A stretch of 64,000 nt of DNA from Micromonospora coerulea (GCF_016598485.1 NZ_JAEMUW010000008.1:1-64000); one strand, 5' to 3'; shown: positions 17,389 through 26,573, numbered from the stretch's first letter. The notes: generated by a model from the sequence alone, not told the origin. Numbers and translations: made by a program.

Positions 17389-18648
17389 CTAGGGGTTGAT
17401 GGCCGGAGTCGGCAATGGCCGTTGGGCCACCTGTTCAGGGTTCGCGGTGCCGACCGCCGGAACCGTCCGGTCCGCCACGGGCGTCGCAGGTCGCGGCGCC
17501 CGTCGTTGGCTGCCGAGCAGCTGGAGCGGCCGTTCGATGCCGTAGTAGCTGACCGCGGCGTAGAGCAGCCCGCCGGCCATGGTGAGCGCGAACGTGCTGA
17601 CCAGGCCGCCGGTGAAGAGCGGCCGGTCCGCCACCACGTAGATGAGTTCGAGCATCAGCGGGTGCCAGAGGAAGAGCCCGTACGACACGGTGCCGAGCCA
17701 GCGGGCCGGTGCGGCGCCCAGCGCGACCCGGATTCGGGTGGGTGGGCCGAACGCGACCGGCACCAGGATCAGCACCGCGACCGCCAGGTAGAGGGTGAGC
17801 TTGACGGCGAACGCCGCCGGGGACGGCTCGGTGAGGTCTCGTGGCCCGGCCACCGGGGTGGTGGCGATCGCGAGCAGGCCGACCGCCGCCATCCAGCAGG
17901 CGATCGGAGCCGCCGCGAGGTCGTCGAGGATCCGGAAGGCGGCCGGGGCGGTGCCGGTCCGCAGCGCTACGTGCGCCGCGGCCAGCGCCATGCCGGCACC
18001 GAACCACCCGCCGTACGCGGGCAGCCAGGTGGTGTGCAGCCCCATGTCGAGCCAGCCGACGGCCATCGCCACCAGCCAGCCCGCCGTGACGAGCAGGCCG
18101 CCGCAGGCGGCGAGCACGGTACGGACGGGGCGCCAGGTGCGGCCCACGGCGGGCACCGCGATCAGCGGCAGGATGAGGTAGAACGCGACCTCGGTGGCCA
18201 GGCTCCAGGTCTGGCTGAGTCCGTTGCGCAGCAGCCCGGGGCCGTAGATCTGGGTGAAGGTCAAATGGCGCAGCCAGTCCGCGCCCGGGGCGGGCCGGTT
18301 CTGCGGCAGCACGATCAGGCAGGTCGCCACCGTCAGCCAGTACGCCGGCAGGATGCGCAGCGCGCGCCGCCACAGGTAGCGGCCCGTGCCCGGCCGGGGC
18401 CGGCCGGTCGCGACGCTGAGCGCCCAGGGCCGGAACAGCAGGAAACCGGAGAGCGTGAAGAAGATGGCGACCCCGACGTCCATCCGCGCCAACCAGCCGC
18501 CCCACTGCGCGTTGCCGGTCGCGCCGGTGTGAAAACCGACGTGGTGGATTACGACGGCGATCGCGCCGACGGCGCGGAGCGCGTCCAGTGCGGGCAGCCG
18601 ACCGCCGGCCGTAGGCTCTGGTGCCGATGACACGGCGGCTGATGACAT
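17389..18648 (-). CDS. Acyltransferase family 3 membrane protein (OafA/YrhL type)
   Basis: A 419-aa integral membrane O-acyltransferase with about ten helices. The first helix region has the family signature LPALDALRAVGAIAVVIHHV, where the histidine is the conserved catalytic residue, followed by FFTLSGFLLFRPW. A short proline-rich cytoplasmic tail follows the last helix. Such enzymes acetylate or succinylate sugars of surface polysaccharides, using cytoplasmic acyl-CoA. Located upstream of and codirectional with the GT4 gene, and divergent from the DUF3068 gene by 111 nt. Confidence 0.9.
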   Translation of the reverse strand: MSSAAVSSAPEPTAGGRLPALDALRAVGAIAVVIHHVGFHTGATGNAQWGGWLARMDVGVAIFFTLSGFLLFRPWALSVATGRPRPGTGRYLWRRALRILPAYWLTVATCLIVLPQNRPAPGADWLRHLTFTQIYGPGLLRNGLSQTWSLATEVAFYLILPLIAVPAVGRTWRPVRTVLAACGGLLVTAGWLVAMAVGWLDMGLHTTWLPAYGGWFGAGMALAAAHVALRTGTAPAAFRILDDLAAAPIACWMAAVGLLAIATTPVAGPRDLTEPSPAAFAVKLTLYLAVAVLILVPVAFGPPTRIRVALGAAPARWLGTVSYGLFLWHPLMLELIYVVADRPLFTGGLVSTFALTMAGGLLYAAVSYYGIERPLQLLGSQRRAPRPATPVADRTVPAVGTANPEQVAQRPLPTPAINP

Positions 18649-18759
18649 CTGGACGTCCAGGGGGGTGCGTTGGAAGTGACCGGGCGGTAGCCTCCCGCCA
18701 TGTTAGGGATCGGACGGCCCGTACGACAGGCGTCGGGGCGGCAGGTTACAGGAGGATGA

Positions 18760-19965
18760 GTGAAGCTTCGTGTGGGCGCCGCGCTCTTTGGGCTCGGCGT
18801 CTTGTTGCTGGTTGTCGCGGCCGGGCTGCCGTTGTACGTTGCGCCCGCGGTGACCAAGCTTCCCTATGACCTCGCCAGGACGACGTCGAAGGCGGAGGCG
18901 GTCAACGCCCGCGCCCTCAAGGTCACGGTCTCGGGGGGTTCGGTCAGCATCGAGGTGCCGCAGGCGACGTTGGTGTCCAACGTCGAGGTGATCCCCCAGC
19001 CGGAGGACACCGCCGACCGGCTGCCCAAGAACCTCGCTGGCAAGGCGGTCATCTGGGACGTTTACCAGACCGTTAAAAACGCCGAAAACGGTGAGGTGTT
19101 CAGCCAGTACAGCACCGAGCTCGCTCTCGACCGCATCAGCGGTGCCGCCGTCGAGTGGGACGAGCAGTGGCTGAACGAGACCGGCGAGGACAAGACGCCC
19201 GTCGGCAACGTGGCCTACGAGGGTCAGGTGTACAAGTTCCCCTTCAACACCAAGAAGAAGGACTACGAGGTCTTCGACCGTGACCTCAAGCGGTCCACGC
19301 CAGCCAGGTTCACCGGCACCGAAAAGGTCGGGGGCCTGGAGGCCTACCGGTTCGAGCAGCGGATCGAGAACGAAACGCTGAACACGCCGGAGAGCAGCCT
19401 CAAGACGCTGATCGGCCGGTTCGCGCCGGGTGCCACCAGCGCCAAGGTGGTCTACAGCAACACCCGTACCCTCTGGGTGGACCCGGTCACCGGGGCCTAC
19501 CTCAACGTGCGCGAGCAGCAGCACAAGGAGTTCCAGCCGGACAACGGGCCGGTCACCGTGCTGCTCGACGCGGACTTCAAGTCCATGGACGACAGCGTCG
19601 CCAACAGCGTGAAGACCGTCAAGGACAACCGCTCGAAGATCGACATGGTCCGGACCTACGTGCCGATCGGCGCCGGCGTGCTGGGACTGCTCGCTCTGGC
19701 CGCGGGGCTGCTGCTGGTGCTCCGGAGCAACGGCGACTCGGCAGCCCGGCACCGGCTCGCCGCGGCGTCCGCCGGCGGCTCCGCCTTGGCGGTGGTCGAC
19801 GAGCCGGACGAGCGGGACACCGCCGAGCAGCCGGCGGTGGAGCGCGAGGGTGGCCTGTTGAGCGACGAGATTCCACCGGCGTCGACGAACTGGCGCGCCG
19901 AGGAGGAGCCGACGGTGCCGACGCAGCGGCCCGGCGCCGACGAGGACGAGACCGAGAAGCGTTGA
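18760..19965 (+). CDS. DUF3068 (PorA-like) bitopic envelope protein
   Basis: 401 aa with an N-terminal membrane anchor (residues 5-25), a large external domain of about 270 residues, a second helix (about 308-328) and an acidic, low-complexity cytoplasmic tail. The external part with LPYDLARTT, SQYSTELALDRISGA and the FPFNTKKKDYEVFD segment is typical of DUF3068. Members occur across actinobacteria, including an essential mycobacterial protein (Rv0227c, from memory); the function is unknown. Start GTG 18760 follows a strong AGGAGG 5 nt upstream. It is read away from the acyltransferase gene and is followed by a strong hairpin, so it is probably monocistronic. Confidence 0.85.
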   Translation: MKLRVGAALFGLGVLLLVVAAGLPLYVAPAVTKLPYDLARTTSKAEAVNARALKVTVSGGSVSIEVPQATLVSNVEVIPQPEDTADRLPKNLAGKAVIWDVYQTVKNAENGEVFSQYSTELALDRISGAAVEWDEQWLNETGEDKTPVGNVAYEGQVYKFPFNTKKKDYEVFDRDLKRSTPARFTGTEKVGGLEAYRFEQRIENETLNTPESSLKTLIGRFAPGATSAKVVYSNTRTLWVDPVTGAYLNVREQQHKEFQPDNGPVTVLLDADFKSMDDSVANSVKTVKDNRSKIDMVRTYVPIGAGVLGLLALAAGLLLVLRSNGDSAARHRLAAASAGGSALAVVDEPDERDTAEQPAVEREGGLLSDEIPPASTNWRAEEEPTVPTQRPGADEDETEKR

Positions 19966-19980
19966 CGAGGTAGGGCACGG

Positions 19981-20017
19981 CGGAGGGCGGGTCGACCGGT
20001 GGTCGGCCCGCCCTCCG
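19981..20017 (+). terminator. Terminator hairpin after the DUF3068 gene
   Basis: An 11-bp perfect outer stem (19981-19991 with 20007-20017) encloses a second 5-bp stem (19993-19997 with 20001-20005). It lies 15 nt after the stop codon. This nested GC-rich hairpin without a U-tract is typical of high-GC actinobacteria. Confidence 0.75.
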
Positions 20018-20191
20018 CGTCTGTTCCGTCACGCTGAGCGTCCGTTGTGAAATCGTAATGTGTCGATGGATGAGTACTCATTGTGAGCAGGGCACCCCGC
20101 GGTACGCCCCATTCGGTGGGTTCCTCCCGAGCGTTGGCCGCTGTGGTCCCGCACGCATCGTGAGCAAGCCGACCTCCCCACGCTCGGCTGA

Positions 20192-20272
20192 TTACCGACC
20201 GGTAGCCGGGGGCTTGTGACCCACACCTCACCCGGTGCACCATCAGACGCACGTTCGTTACCCGCCGGTAAC
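20192..20272 (+). promoter_or_regulatory. Two inverted repeats of the form TACC-N4-GGTA upstream of DUF6230-DUF6114
   Basis: The 334-nt region 20018-20351 has no gene. It contains ATTACC-GACC-GGTAGC at 20191-20206 and GTTACC-CGCC-GGTAAC at 20257-20272. Both share the core TACC-N4-GGTA, and their centres are 66 nt apart, about six helical turns. The second is a perfect 6-bp inverted repeat. This is the form expected for a dimeric repressor, for instance of the TetR class. The start codon is 80 nt downstream of the second copy. Confidence 0.5.
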
Positions 20273-20351
20273 AGGTGTCACGGCCCGGCGCGGGGCCCGC
20301 CACCGCCGACCGGCACCCCGAGGAGCAGCAGCCCCCGCCGAGGAGGAATCC

Positions 20352-20957
20352 GTGCAGGATCAGATCGACAACCCGGGACGTACCCGGTGGCGGCGCTTCG
20401 CCGCGATGATGGTGCCCGCGACGGCCGCGGTCGGCGCCATCCTGTTCGGCATGCAGAGCGGCGCCATCGCCTCCGACATCACCGTTTCCGGCCAGACCTT
20501 CAAGATCGGGGCCGAACGGCTGGAGGGCGACGGCTTCAAGCAGTACGGCGGCATCGTCAAGGAGAAGAACGGCAAGGTCCACCCGGTCGCGCTCTCCGAG
20601 ATCAGCAGCGCCGAGCTGTACAAGCTCTGCCAGTCGGTCCGCGCAGACCTGCCCGGCCTGCCGGTGGTCCTCACCATCAACGCCGGGGATGACAAGCCAG
20701 CGACCGCCAAGGACCTGCTGATCGGGATGGACAGCCTGGGCGGCAACGCGACGTTCACCAACATCCGGATCGGCCGGGACGCCACCGACCTGAACGCGTC
20801 GGCGCAGGCCGGGTCGTTCGGTCAGGACGCCCAGCACGTCACCATCCGCGACCTGGAGCAGGTCTCCCGCTACACCACCGCCGCTACCTTTAACCTGACG
20901 GGGCTGCGGCTGAAGGTCAACGTCGGGGACGCCGCGAAGGGCAAGGAGTGCTTCTGA
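20352..20957 (+). CDS. DUF6230 family secreted protein
   Basis: 201 aa with an Arg-rich N-terminus and one hydrophobic segment (residues about 19-37), then an external beta-rich domain with FKIGAERLEGDGF and a final cysteine near the C-terminus (KGKECF). It matches the actinobacterial DUF6230 family, often labelled cholesterol esterase without good evidence. It regularly occurs as here next to a DUF6114 gene. GTG 20352 follows an AGGAGG site. The next gene starts 79 nt later with its own ribosome site, so the two probably form one operon of unknown surface function. Confidence 0.8.
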   Translation: MQDQIDNPGRTRWRRFAAMMVPATAAVGAILFGMQSGAIASDITVSGQTFKIGAERLEGDGFKQYGGIVKEKNGKVHPVALSEISSAELYKLCQSVRADLPGLPVVLTINAGDDKPATAKDLLIGMDSLGGNATFTNIRIGRDATDLNASAQAGSFGQDAQHVTIRDLEQVSRYTTAATFNLTGLRLKVNVGDAAKGKECF

Positions 20958-21036
20958 GCTGAGCCGCGGCCCGCGGCGGTCGCCCGCCGCGAGCCGCCTC
21001 CCTGTCCCTCGTTCCCCGCTCCGCCAGGAGGAGTAC

Positions 21037-22593
21037 GTGACAACCGCCGATCCGCAACACGTCCGCGCCGGTGGCGTCGGCCGGGCGTGGCAGGGCTTCC
21101 GCCGCTGGCGGCGGAGCCGGCCGTTCTGGGGCGGCCTGTTCACCGCGCTGGCCGGGGTGGAGATGTTCGCCTCCACCCGGATGACGCTCAACGGCCTGAG
21201 CTTTCACAGCGGATCCACCGGGCTGTACTCGCTGCTGATCCCGGTCATCCTGCTCACCTGCGGGCTGCTGCTCTGGTTCAGCCCCGCTCAGCGGCTGTTC
21301 TACTCGATCGTCGCGGCGGTCACCACGATCTACTCGCTGATGGGGCTCAACCTCGGCGGCTTCTTCCTCGGCCTGCTGCTCGGCATGGTCGGCAGCGCCC
21401 TCGGTTTTGCCTGGACGCCGACCGCCCGGCCGGCCCCCGCGGACAGCGACGGCTCCGACGGGCCGTTCGTCCGGACCCCGCCGGACGCGCCGGCCACCAC
21501 CGGGTCCGACGCCCCGGGCCTGGTCGACGAGTTGATGCCGGCCGACAGCCGGGGCGTACCGCGGCAGCGCGACGAGGCGACGCCGGCGTACTCCTCGGGG
21601 GAGCACGCGGGCGACGGCCGCCCGCGCGACGCGGCGCCGGCGACCGGTCCGGACGGCCCGCCCGAGCCGCCCGGCGGCTTCCGCGAACCCCGGTACTTCG
21701 CCGTGGCGCTGCTGGTGCTCGGTCTCTCCGCCGCCGGGCTGGTGGCCACCCAGCCGCAGCCGGTAAGGGCGGCCCCGCCGTCGCCCGCCACGACCGCCTG
21801 CCCGAAGCTGCCGGGGAAGGTCAGCACCCCGTCCCCCTCCGCCAGCCGCGCCGCCCCGTCGTCGGTGCCGACGGCCAGCCCGGGCCCGTCGGCGGGGGGC
21901 ACCTCGGACGGCAACATCCTCACCGACATCCTGGACGGCATCGGGGACCTGCTCACGGGTGGGCGCCAGGCCGAGCCGAGCCCGACCCCGACCCCGGCTG
22001 CGAGCGCCACCCCCACCCCGAGTGCCGCGGCGGCCGGGCCGACCGCCGCGCCGACGCCGACGGCCACCGGGTCGGGAAGCGACTGCCCCGCCGGGAAACC
22101 CGCCAAGCCCGCCAAGCCCGGCACGGCCCGGCCCGGCCAGCTGATGCCGAAGATCGCTCCCGAGCCGGGGCAGCCGAAGGTGGCCCGGCAGCCGTCGAAA
22201 CTGACCGGTTCGAAGGTCACCATGACGGGGCTGCGGTTCGAGGGGATCGTCGACCTGCCCACCTCGGACGGGACGCTGAAGGCACTGAAGTTCAGCATGG
22301 CCAAGGCGGTGACCGACGACTTCAAGCTGGTGGCGGACGGTCCGGCTGGCCGCAACCAGCAGTACGTGACGGACCGGCTGACCGTGCAGGGCGACGTGGC
22401 GTTCTACGCCACCCGCTTCGTCGGTCGGCTGCTCGGCATCAAGATCACCCTGACGCCGGACCTGCCGTTCCCGGACGGCATCCCGGTCACCTCGCCGATC
22501 CCGATCACCTTCACCAACCCGGTGATCGATCTGGCCTTTGTCGACTCCGACACGCTGACCGCCCGACCCTCGCTGGCGCTCAGCCTCTCCTGA
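21037..22593 (+). CDS. DUF6114 membrane protein with extended C-terminal extracytoplasmic domain
   Basis: 518 aa. The N-terminal 130 residues hold four close-packed helices with the DUF6114 pattern (PFWGGLFTALAGVEMF, LLLWFSPAQRLFYSIVAAV). Then come a disordered acidic/Pro-rich linker, one more helix (about 227-243), a second long Pro/Ser/Thr/Ala linker and a folded C-terminal domain (about 385-518). That domain resembles the external domain of DUF6230 proteins in its VTMTGLRFEGI pattern. The C-terminal domain makes this protein longer than the plain four-helix DUF6114. Start GTG 21037 has AGGAGGAG just upstream. Together with the DUF6230 gene it forms a two-gene unit. Confidence 0.8.
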   Translation: MTTADPQHVRAGGVGRAWQGFRRWRRSRPFWGGLFTALAGVEMFASTRMTLNGLSFHSGSTGLYSLLIPVILLTCGLLLWFSPAQRLFYSIVAAVTTIYSLMGLNLGGFFLGLLLGMVGSALGFAWTPTARPAPADSDGSDGPFVRTPPDAPATTGSDAPGLVDELMPADSRGVPRQRDEATPAYSSGEHAGDGRPRDAAPATGPDGPPEPPGGFREPRYFAVALLVLGLSAAGLVATQPQPVRAAPPSPATTACPKLPGKVSTPSPSASRAAPSSVPTASPGPSAGGTSDGNILTDILDGIGDLLTGGRQAEPSPTPTPAASATPTPSAAAAGPTAAPTPTATGSGSDCPAGKPAKPAKPGTARPGQLMPKIAPEPGQPKVARQPSKLTGSKVTMTGLRFEGIVDLPTSDGTLKALKFSMAKAVTDDFKLVADGPAGRNQQYVTDRLTVQGDVAFYATRFVGRLLGIKITLTPDLPFPDGIPVTSPIPITFTNPVIDLAFVDSDTLTARPSLALSLS

Positions 22594-22614
22594 CCTTCGT
22601 CCCACCACCGCTGG

Positions 22615-22642
22615 CCGGGGGCGAGCACCCGCCCGCCCCCGG
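22615..22642. terminator. Hairpin between convergent DUF6114 and DUF885 genes
   Basis: A 9-bp perfect G/C stem (22615-22623 with 22634-22642) with a 10-nt loop in the 57-nt gap between two convergent stops. Confidence 0.55.
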
Positions 22643-22650
22643 TTCCGCGG

Positions 22651-24321
22651 TCAGAGCCGGGCCAGCGCCCGGCGCAGCGGGTCGAGCCCCAGCGAGCCCA
22701 GGTCGAGCGCCTGGCGGTGGAACTCCTTGAGGTCGAAGTCGGCACCCTTGCGGGCCTTCGCCTCCTCCCGGGCCTGCAACCAGATCCGCTCGCCCACCTT
22801 GTACGAGGGGGCCTGCCCCGGCCAGCCCAGGTAGCGGTTCAGCTCGAAGCGCAGGTTCTCGTCCGGCACCCGGCAGTGCGCCCGCATGAACTCCCAGCCC
22901 AGCTCCGGCGTCCAGCGCTCACCCGGGTGGAAGCCGAACGGGTTGTCCTTCGGGATCTCCAGCTCCAGGTGCATGCCGATGTCGACGATCACTCGGGCCG
23001 CGCGGAACGCCTGCCCGTCCAGCATGCCGAGCTTGTCGCCCGGGTCCTCCAGGTAGCCCAGGTCGTCCATCAGCCGCTCGGAGTAGAGCGCCCAGCCCTC
23101 GCCGTGCCCGGAGACCCAGCAGAGCAGCCGCTGCCAACGGTTCAGCAGCTCGGCCCGGACCGCCGTCTGCGCCACCTGGAGGTGGTGACCCGGTACGCCC
23201 TCGTGGTAGACCGTGGTCACCTCGCGCCAGGTGGAGAAGTCGGTGATGCCCTGCGGCACCGCCCACCACATCCGCCCTGGACGGGAGAAGTCCTCGCTCG
23301 GGCCGGTGTAGTAGATGGCGCCGTCGCTGGTCGGGGCGAGGCAGCACTCGATCCGGCGGACCTGCTCCGGGATGTCGAAGTGGGTGCCGTGCAGCTCGCT
23401 GATCGCCTTGTCGGCGAGCGCCTGCATCCAGTCCCGGAACGCCTCCTTGCCCTGGATGGTCCGGGCCGGGTCCGCGTCCAGCGCCGCCACCGCCTCGTCG
23501 ACGGTCGCGCCGGGGCCGGCGATCCGGGCGGCCACCGCCCGCATCTCACCCTCCAGCCGGGCCAGCTCCGCGAAACCCCAGGCGTACGTCTCGTCCAGGT
23601 CGACCTTCGCGCCGAGGAAGTACTGCGAGGCCAGCTCGTACCGCTCCCGGCCGGCGGCCTGCTTCTCCCGGCCCTGCGGGGCCAGCTCGCTGCGGAGGAA
23701 CTCGCCGAACTGGGCGGTCGCCGCGGTGGCCGCCGCCGCGCCCTTGCGCAGCTCGGCGCCGAGCGTGCCGTCCGCCCCGAGCCGCTCGACCAGCCCATGG
23801 AAGAAGTTGTCGCCCTCCGGGTCGGTCCAGACGTCGCACTGCTTGGCGACCTCGACCAGCTGCACCCGGGAGCTGACCCGGCCGGCGGCGGCGGCCTCGC
23901 GCAGGGTCGTCTTGTAGCCCTCGAGCGCGCCGGCGAAAAGGTTGAGCCGGGCGGCGAAGTTCGCCTTGGCGTCGGCACCCTCGGTCGGCATCAGGTCGAA
24001 CACCATGCGGATCTCGTGCAGCCCGCTGGCGATCACGTTGACCTCGCTGGTCGTCTCGCCGGCCTCGTGCCGGGCGAGCTCCAGACCGAGGCGCTCCTGC
24101 ATCGCCTCCTTGGCGGTCCGCTCCGTCTCCGAGTCCGGCTCGGTCACGTCGAGGTCGGCCAGGGTGCGCCGGGTCAGCTCGGCGCGGGCCGCGTACCCGT
24201 CCGGGGAGAGGTCGTCGAGTTGGTCGTCGTAGCCGGCGATGCCGACGTAGGTGGCACCGGTCGGGCTGAGCGGGGCCCAGTCGGTCACGTACCGGTTCGC
24301 GAGGTCATCGATTCGTCCCAC
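22651..24321 (-). CDS. DUF885 family zinc peptidase-like protein
   Basis: A 556-aa soluble protein of the DUF885 family, distantly related to M32/M3-type metallopeptidases. The zinc-site helix is present as YHEGVPGHHLQ (about residue 370), followed downstream by the expected Glu-containing helix (SGHGEGWALYSE). No signal peptide is visible, so it is cytoplasmic. The peptide substrate is unknown. The ATG at 24321 gives the typical family N-terminus (IDDLANRYVTDWAPLSP). Stands alone, divergent from the EamA transporter gene. Confidence 0.88.
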   Translation of the reverse strand: MGRIDDLANRYVTDWAPLSPTGATYVGIAGYDDQLDDLSPDGYAARAELTRRTLADLDVTEPDSETERTAKEAMQERLGLELARHEAGETTSEVNVIASGLHEIRMVFDLMPTEGADAKANFAARLNLFAGALEGYKTTLREAAAAGRVSSRVQLVEVAKQCDVWTDPEGDNFFHGLVERLGADGTLGAELRKGAAAATAATAQFGEFLRSELAPQGREKQAAGRERYELASQYFLGAKVDLDETYAWGFAELARLEGEMRAVAARIAGPGATVDEAVAALDADPARTIQGKEAFRDWMQALADKAISELHGTHFDIPEQVRRIECCLAPTSDGAIYYTGPSEDFSRPGRMWWAVPQGITDFSTWREVTTVYHEGVPGHHLQVAQTAVRAELLNRWQRLLCWVSGHGEGWALYSERLMDDLGYLEDPGDKLGMLDGQAFRAARVIVDIGMHLELEIPKDNPFGFHPGERWTPELGWEFMRAHCRVPDENLRFELNRYLGWPGQAPSYKVGERIWLQAREEAKARKGADFDLKEFHRQALDLGSLGLDPLRRALARL

Positions 24322-24465
24322 GCTGCGACCCTACGTGAACCGGCTGCCCCCGTGTCGCGCTGCGGGCCGTGTTCGGGGTGCCGGATCCGGCCCGTCGATG
24401 TGGCGCTGCGCACGAGGTCCGAAAAGCGCGGGACTTCGTCGTACCCCTGCGGCAGAGTGTCAGGG

Positions 24466-25449
24466 GTGACCGCCGCTACCACTCCTGACCGGGTCGCCCT
24501 CCGCAGCTGGCTGCCGGGCTTCCTGGCGCTCGCCGCGATCTGGGGCTCGAGCTTCCTGTTCATCAAGGTCGGCATCGAGGAGCTGCACCCGCTGCACCTC
24601 ACCCTCTACCGGGTGGCCACCGGGGCGCTGACCCTGCTGGTGGTGCTCGCCGCGCTGCGCGACCGGCTGCCCCGCGAGCCCCGGGTGTGGGCACACCTGT
24701 TCGTGGTCGGCGCGTTCGGCGTGGCCGTGCCGTTCACCCTCTTCGGCTTCGGCGAGCAGCGGATCGAGTCCATGCTCGCCGGCATCTGGAACGCCACCAC
24801 GCCGCTGATCGTGCTGCCGCTCGCGGTGCTGGTGTTCCGCACCGAGCGGCTCACCACCCGGCGCGCGGTCGGGCTCGGGCTGGGCTTCCTCGGCGTACTG
24901 GTGGTGCTCGGCGTCTGGGAGGGCGTGGGCGGGGCGCACTTCACCGGCCAGCTGATGTGTCTCGGAGCGGCCGCCTGCTACGGCGTCGCCATCCCGTACC
25001 AGAAGAAGTTCATCGCCGGCAGCTCCTACTCGGGCCTGTCGCTGTCGGCCGGGCAGTTGCTGGTCGCCGCGCTCCAGCTCGCGGTCGTCGCGCCGCTGGT
25101 GGCCGGGGCGCCGCCGGTGCCGACCTCGCTCTCCGGTGACGTGGTGGCCAGCGTGCTCGCGCTCGGCGCGCTCGGCACCGGGCTGGCGTTCGTGATCAAC
25201 ATGCGCAACATCCGGGTGGCCGGGGCGAGCACCGCCTCCACGGTGACCTACCTGATCCCGGTCTTCGCGGTGCTGGTCGGCGCGCTGGTGCTCGACGAGC
25301 GGCTGAACTGGCACCAGCCGGTCGGCGCGCTGATCGTCCTGCTCGGGGTGGCGATCGCGCAGGGCCTGCTCGGCCGCCGCCGGCCCGGGATCGCGGCCGG
25401 TCCCACCGTGTCAGCCGTCCCGACTGCCGAGCCCGCCGCGCACCGCTGA
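24466..25449 (+). CDS. EamA/DMT family transporter
   Basis: About 327 aa with ten predicted transmembrane helices in two EamA repeats, typical of drug/metabolite transporters such as RhaT/YdcZ-like exporters. The signature LAAIWGSSFLFIKVGIEELH lies at the start of repeat one. Substrate cannot be inferred. GTG 24466 is the start nearest to the first helix; GTG 24457 in the same frame is an alternative. It converges on the PHP gene. Confidence 0.88.
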   Translation: MTAATTPDRVALRSWLPGFLALAAIWGSSFLFIKVGIEELHPLHLTLYRVATGALTLLVVLAALRDRLPREPRVWAHLFVVGAFGVAVPFTLFGFGEQRIESMLAGIWNATTPLIVLPLAVLVFRTERLTTRRAVGLGLGFLGVLVVLGVWEGVGGAHFTGQLMCLGAAACYGVAIPYQKKFIAGSSYSGLSLSAGQLLVAALQLAVVAPLVAGAPPVPTSLSGDVVASVLALGALGTGLAFVINMRNIRVAGASTASTVTYLIPVFAVLVGALVLDERLNWHQPVGALIVLLGVAIAQGLLGRRRPGIAAGPTVSAVPTAEPAAHR

Positions 25450-25455
25450 GCCCCG

Positions 25456-25485
25456 CTCCCCGTCAGGTCGCCGACCTGCCGGGAG
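25456..25485. terminator. Hairpin between convergent EamA and PHP genes
   Basis: CTCCC (25456-25460) pairs with GGGAG (25481-25485) and encloses CAGGTC-GCC-GACCTG (25464-25478), in the 53-nt convergent gap. Confidence 0.5.
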
Positions 25486-25502
25486 CCCGGCGGGTGGGCG
25501 GG

Positions 25503-26573
25503 TCAGCGGCGGGTGCGGGTCCACTTGAGCAGGCGGTCGGCCTTCCAGGTGTTGACCACGCGGTTCGCCGGGACCCCGCACAGGGCCGCGCGCTCGCAAC
25601 CGAACCCCTGCCAGTCCAGCTGGCCGGGGGCGTGCGCGTCGGTGTTGATGGCGAACCGGCAGCCGGCCTCCAGGGCGCGGCGGATCAGCCGCTTCGGCGG
25701 GTCCTGCCGCTCCGGCCGGGAGTTGATCTCGACCGCCACGCCGTGCTCGGCGCAGGCGGCGAAGACCGCGTCCGCGTCGAAGTCGCTCTCCGCCCGGGTA
25801 CGCGGCCGGTGCGCCCGGTCGCCCGCCCCCTTCACCCCCACCGGCCGGGACGACACCATCCGGCCGGTGCAGTGGCCGAGGATGTCCAGGTGCGGGTTGG
25901 CGATGGCGGCCAGCATCCGGCGCGTCATCTTGCCCCGCTCGTCGTTCAGCCCGCTGTGCACCGAGCCGACCACCACGTCGAGGCGGGCCAGCAGCTCCTC
26001 CTCCTGGTCCAGCGAACCGTCGGCGAGGATGTCCACCTCGATCCCGGTCAGGATGCGGAAGCCCGCGGGCAGCGCCTCGTTCACCGCCGCCACCAGGTCG
26101 AGCTGCTTGCGCAGCCGGTCCGCGGTGAGCCCCCGGGCCACCGTGAGCCGCGGCGAGTGGTCGGTCAGCACCAGGTACTCGTGCCCCAGCTCGACCGCCG
26201 CGAGCGCCATCTCCTCCACCGGTGATCCGCCGTCCGACCAGTCCGAGTGGGTGTGGCAGTCGCCCCGCAGCGCCTCCCGCAGGGCCGCCGCCGCGGCGTC
26301 CAGGTCGGTGCCCTCGGTGGCCACCAGCCGGCGCAGGTAGACCGGCTCCTCGCCAGCCACCGACTCGGCCACGCAGCGGGCGGTGACGTCGCCGACCCCG
26401 GGCAGCTTGGTGAGCGTGCCGGCGCCGGCCCGCTCGGCGATCTCCTCCGCCGGCAGCGCGGCGAGCGTCTTGGCCGCCGCGCGGAACGCCCGCACCCGAT
26501 AGGTGGCCTCGTTGGCCCGTTCCAGCAGGAACGCGATCCGGCGCAGGTCGGCGATGGGATCCCGGGCACTCAT
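25503..26573 (-). CDS. PHP-domain phosphoesterase with helix-hairpin-helix N-terminus (PolX C-terminal type)
   Basis: About 356 aa. Residues 1-95 contain helix-hairpin-helix elements (LTKLPGVGDVTARCV) as in family X polymerase accessory regions. The rest is a PHP metal-dependent phosphoesterase domain with the metal motifs in order: CHTHSDWSDG, TDHSPR, GIEVDIL, GSVHS, LDILGHCTGR, EINSRPERQDPP and NTDAHA. There is no polymerase domain, so it corresponds to the stand-alone form of the PolX PHP half. It probably acts as a nuclease or phosphatase in DNA repair. ATG 26573 is chosen over a TTG three codons upstream. Confidence 0.88.
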   Translation of the reverse strand: MSARDPIADLRRIAFLLERANEATYRVRAFRAAAKTLAALPAEEIAERAGAGTLTKLPGVGDVTARCVAESVAGEEPVYLRRLVATEGTDLDAAAAALREALRGDCHTHSDWSDGGSPVEEMALAAVELGHEYLVLTDHSPRLTVARGLTADRLRKQLDLVAAVNEALPAGFRILTGIEVDILADGSLDQEEELLARLDVVVGSVHSGLNDERGKMTRRMLAAIANPHLDILGHCTGRMVSSRPVGVKGAGDRAHRPRTRAESDFDADAVFAACAEHGVAVEINSRPERQDPPKRLIRRALEAGCRFAINTDAHAPGQLDWQGFGCERAALCGVPANRVVNTWKADRLLKWTRTRR

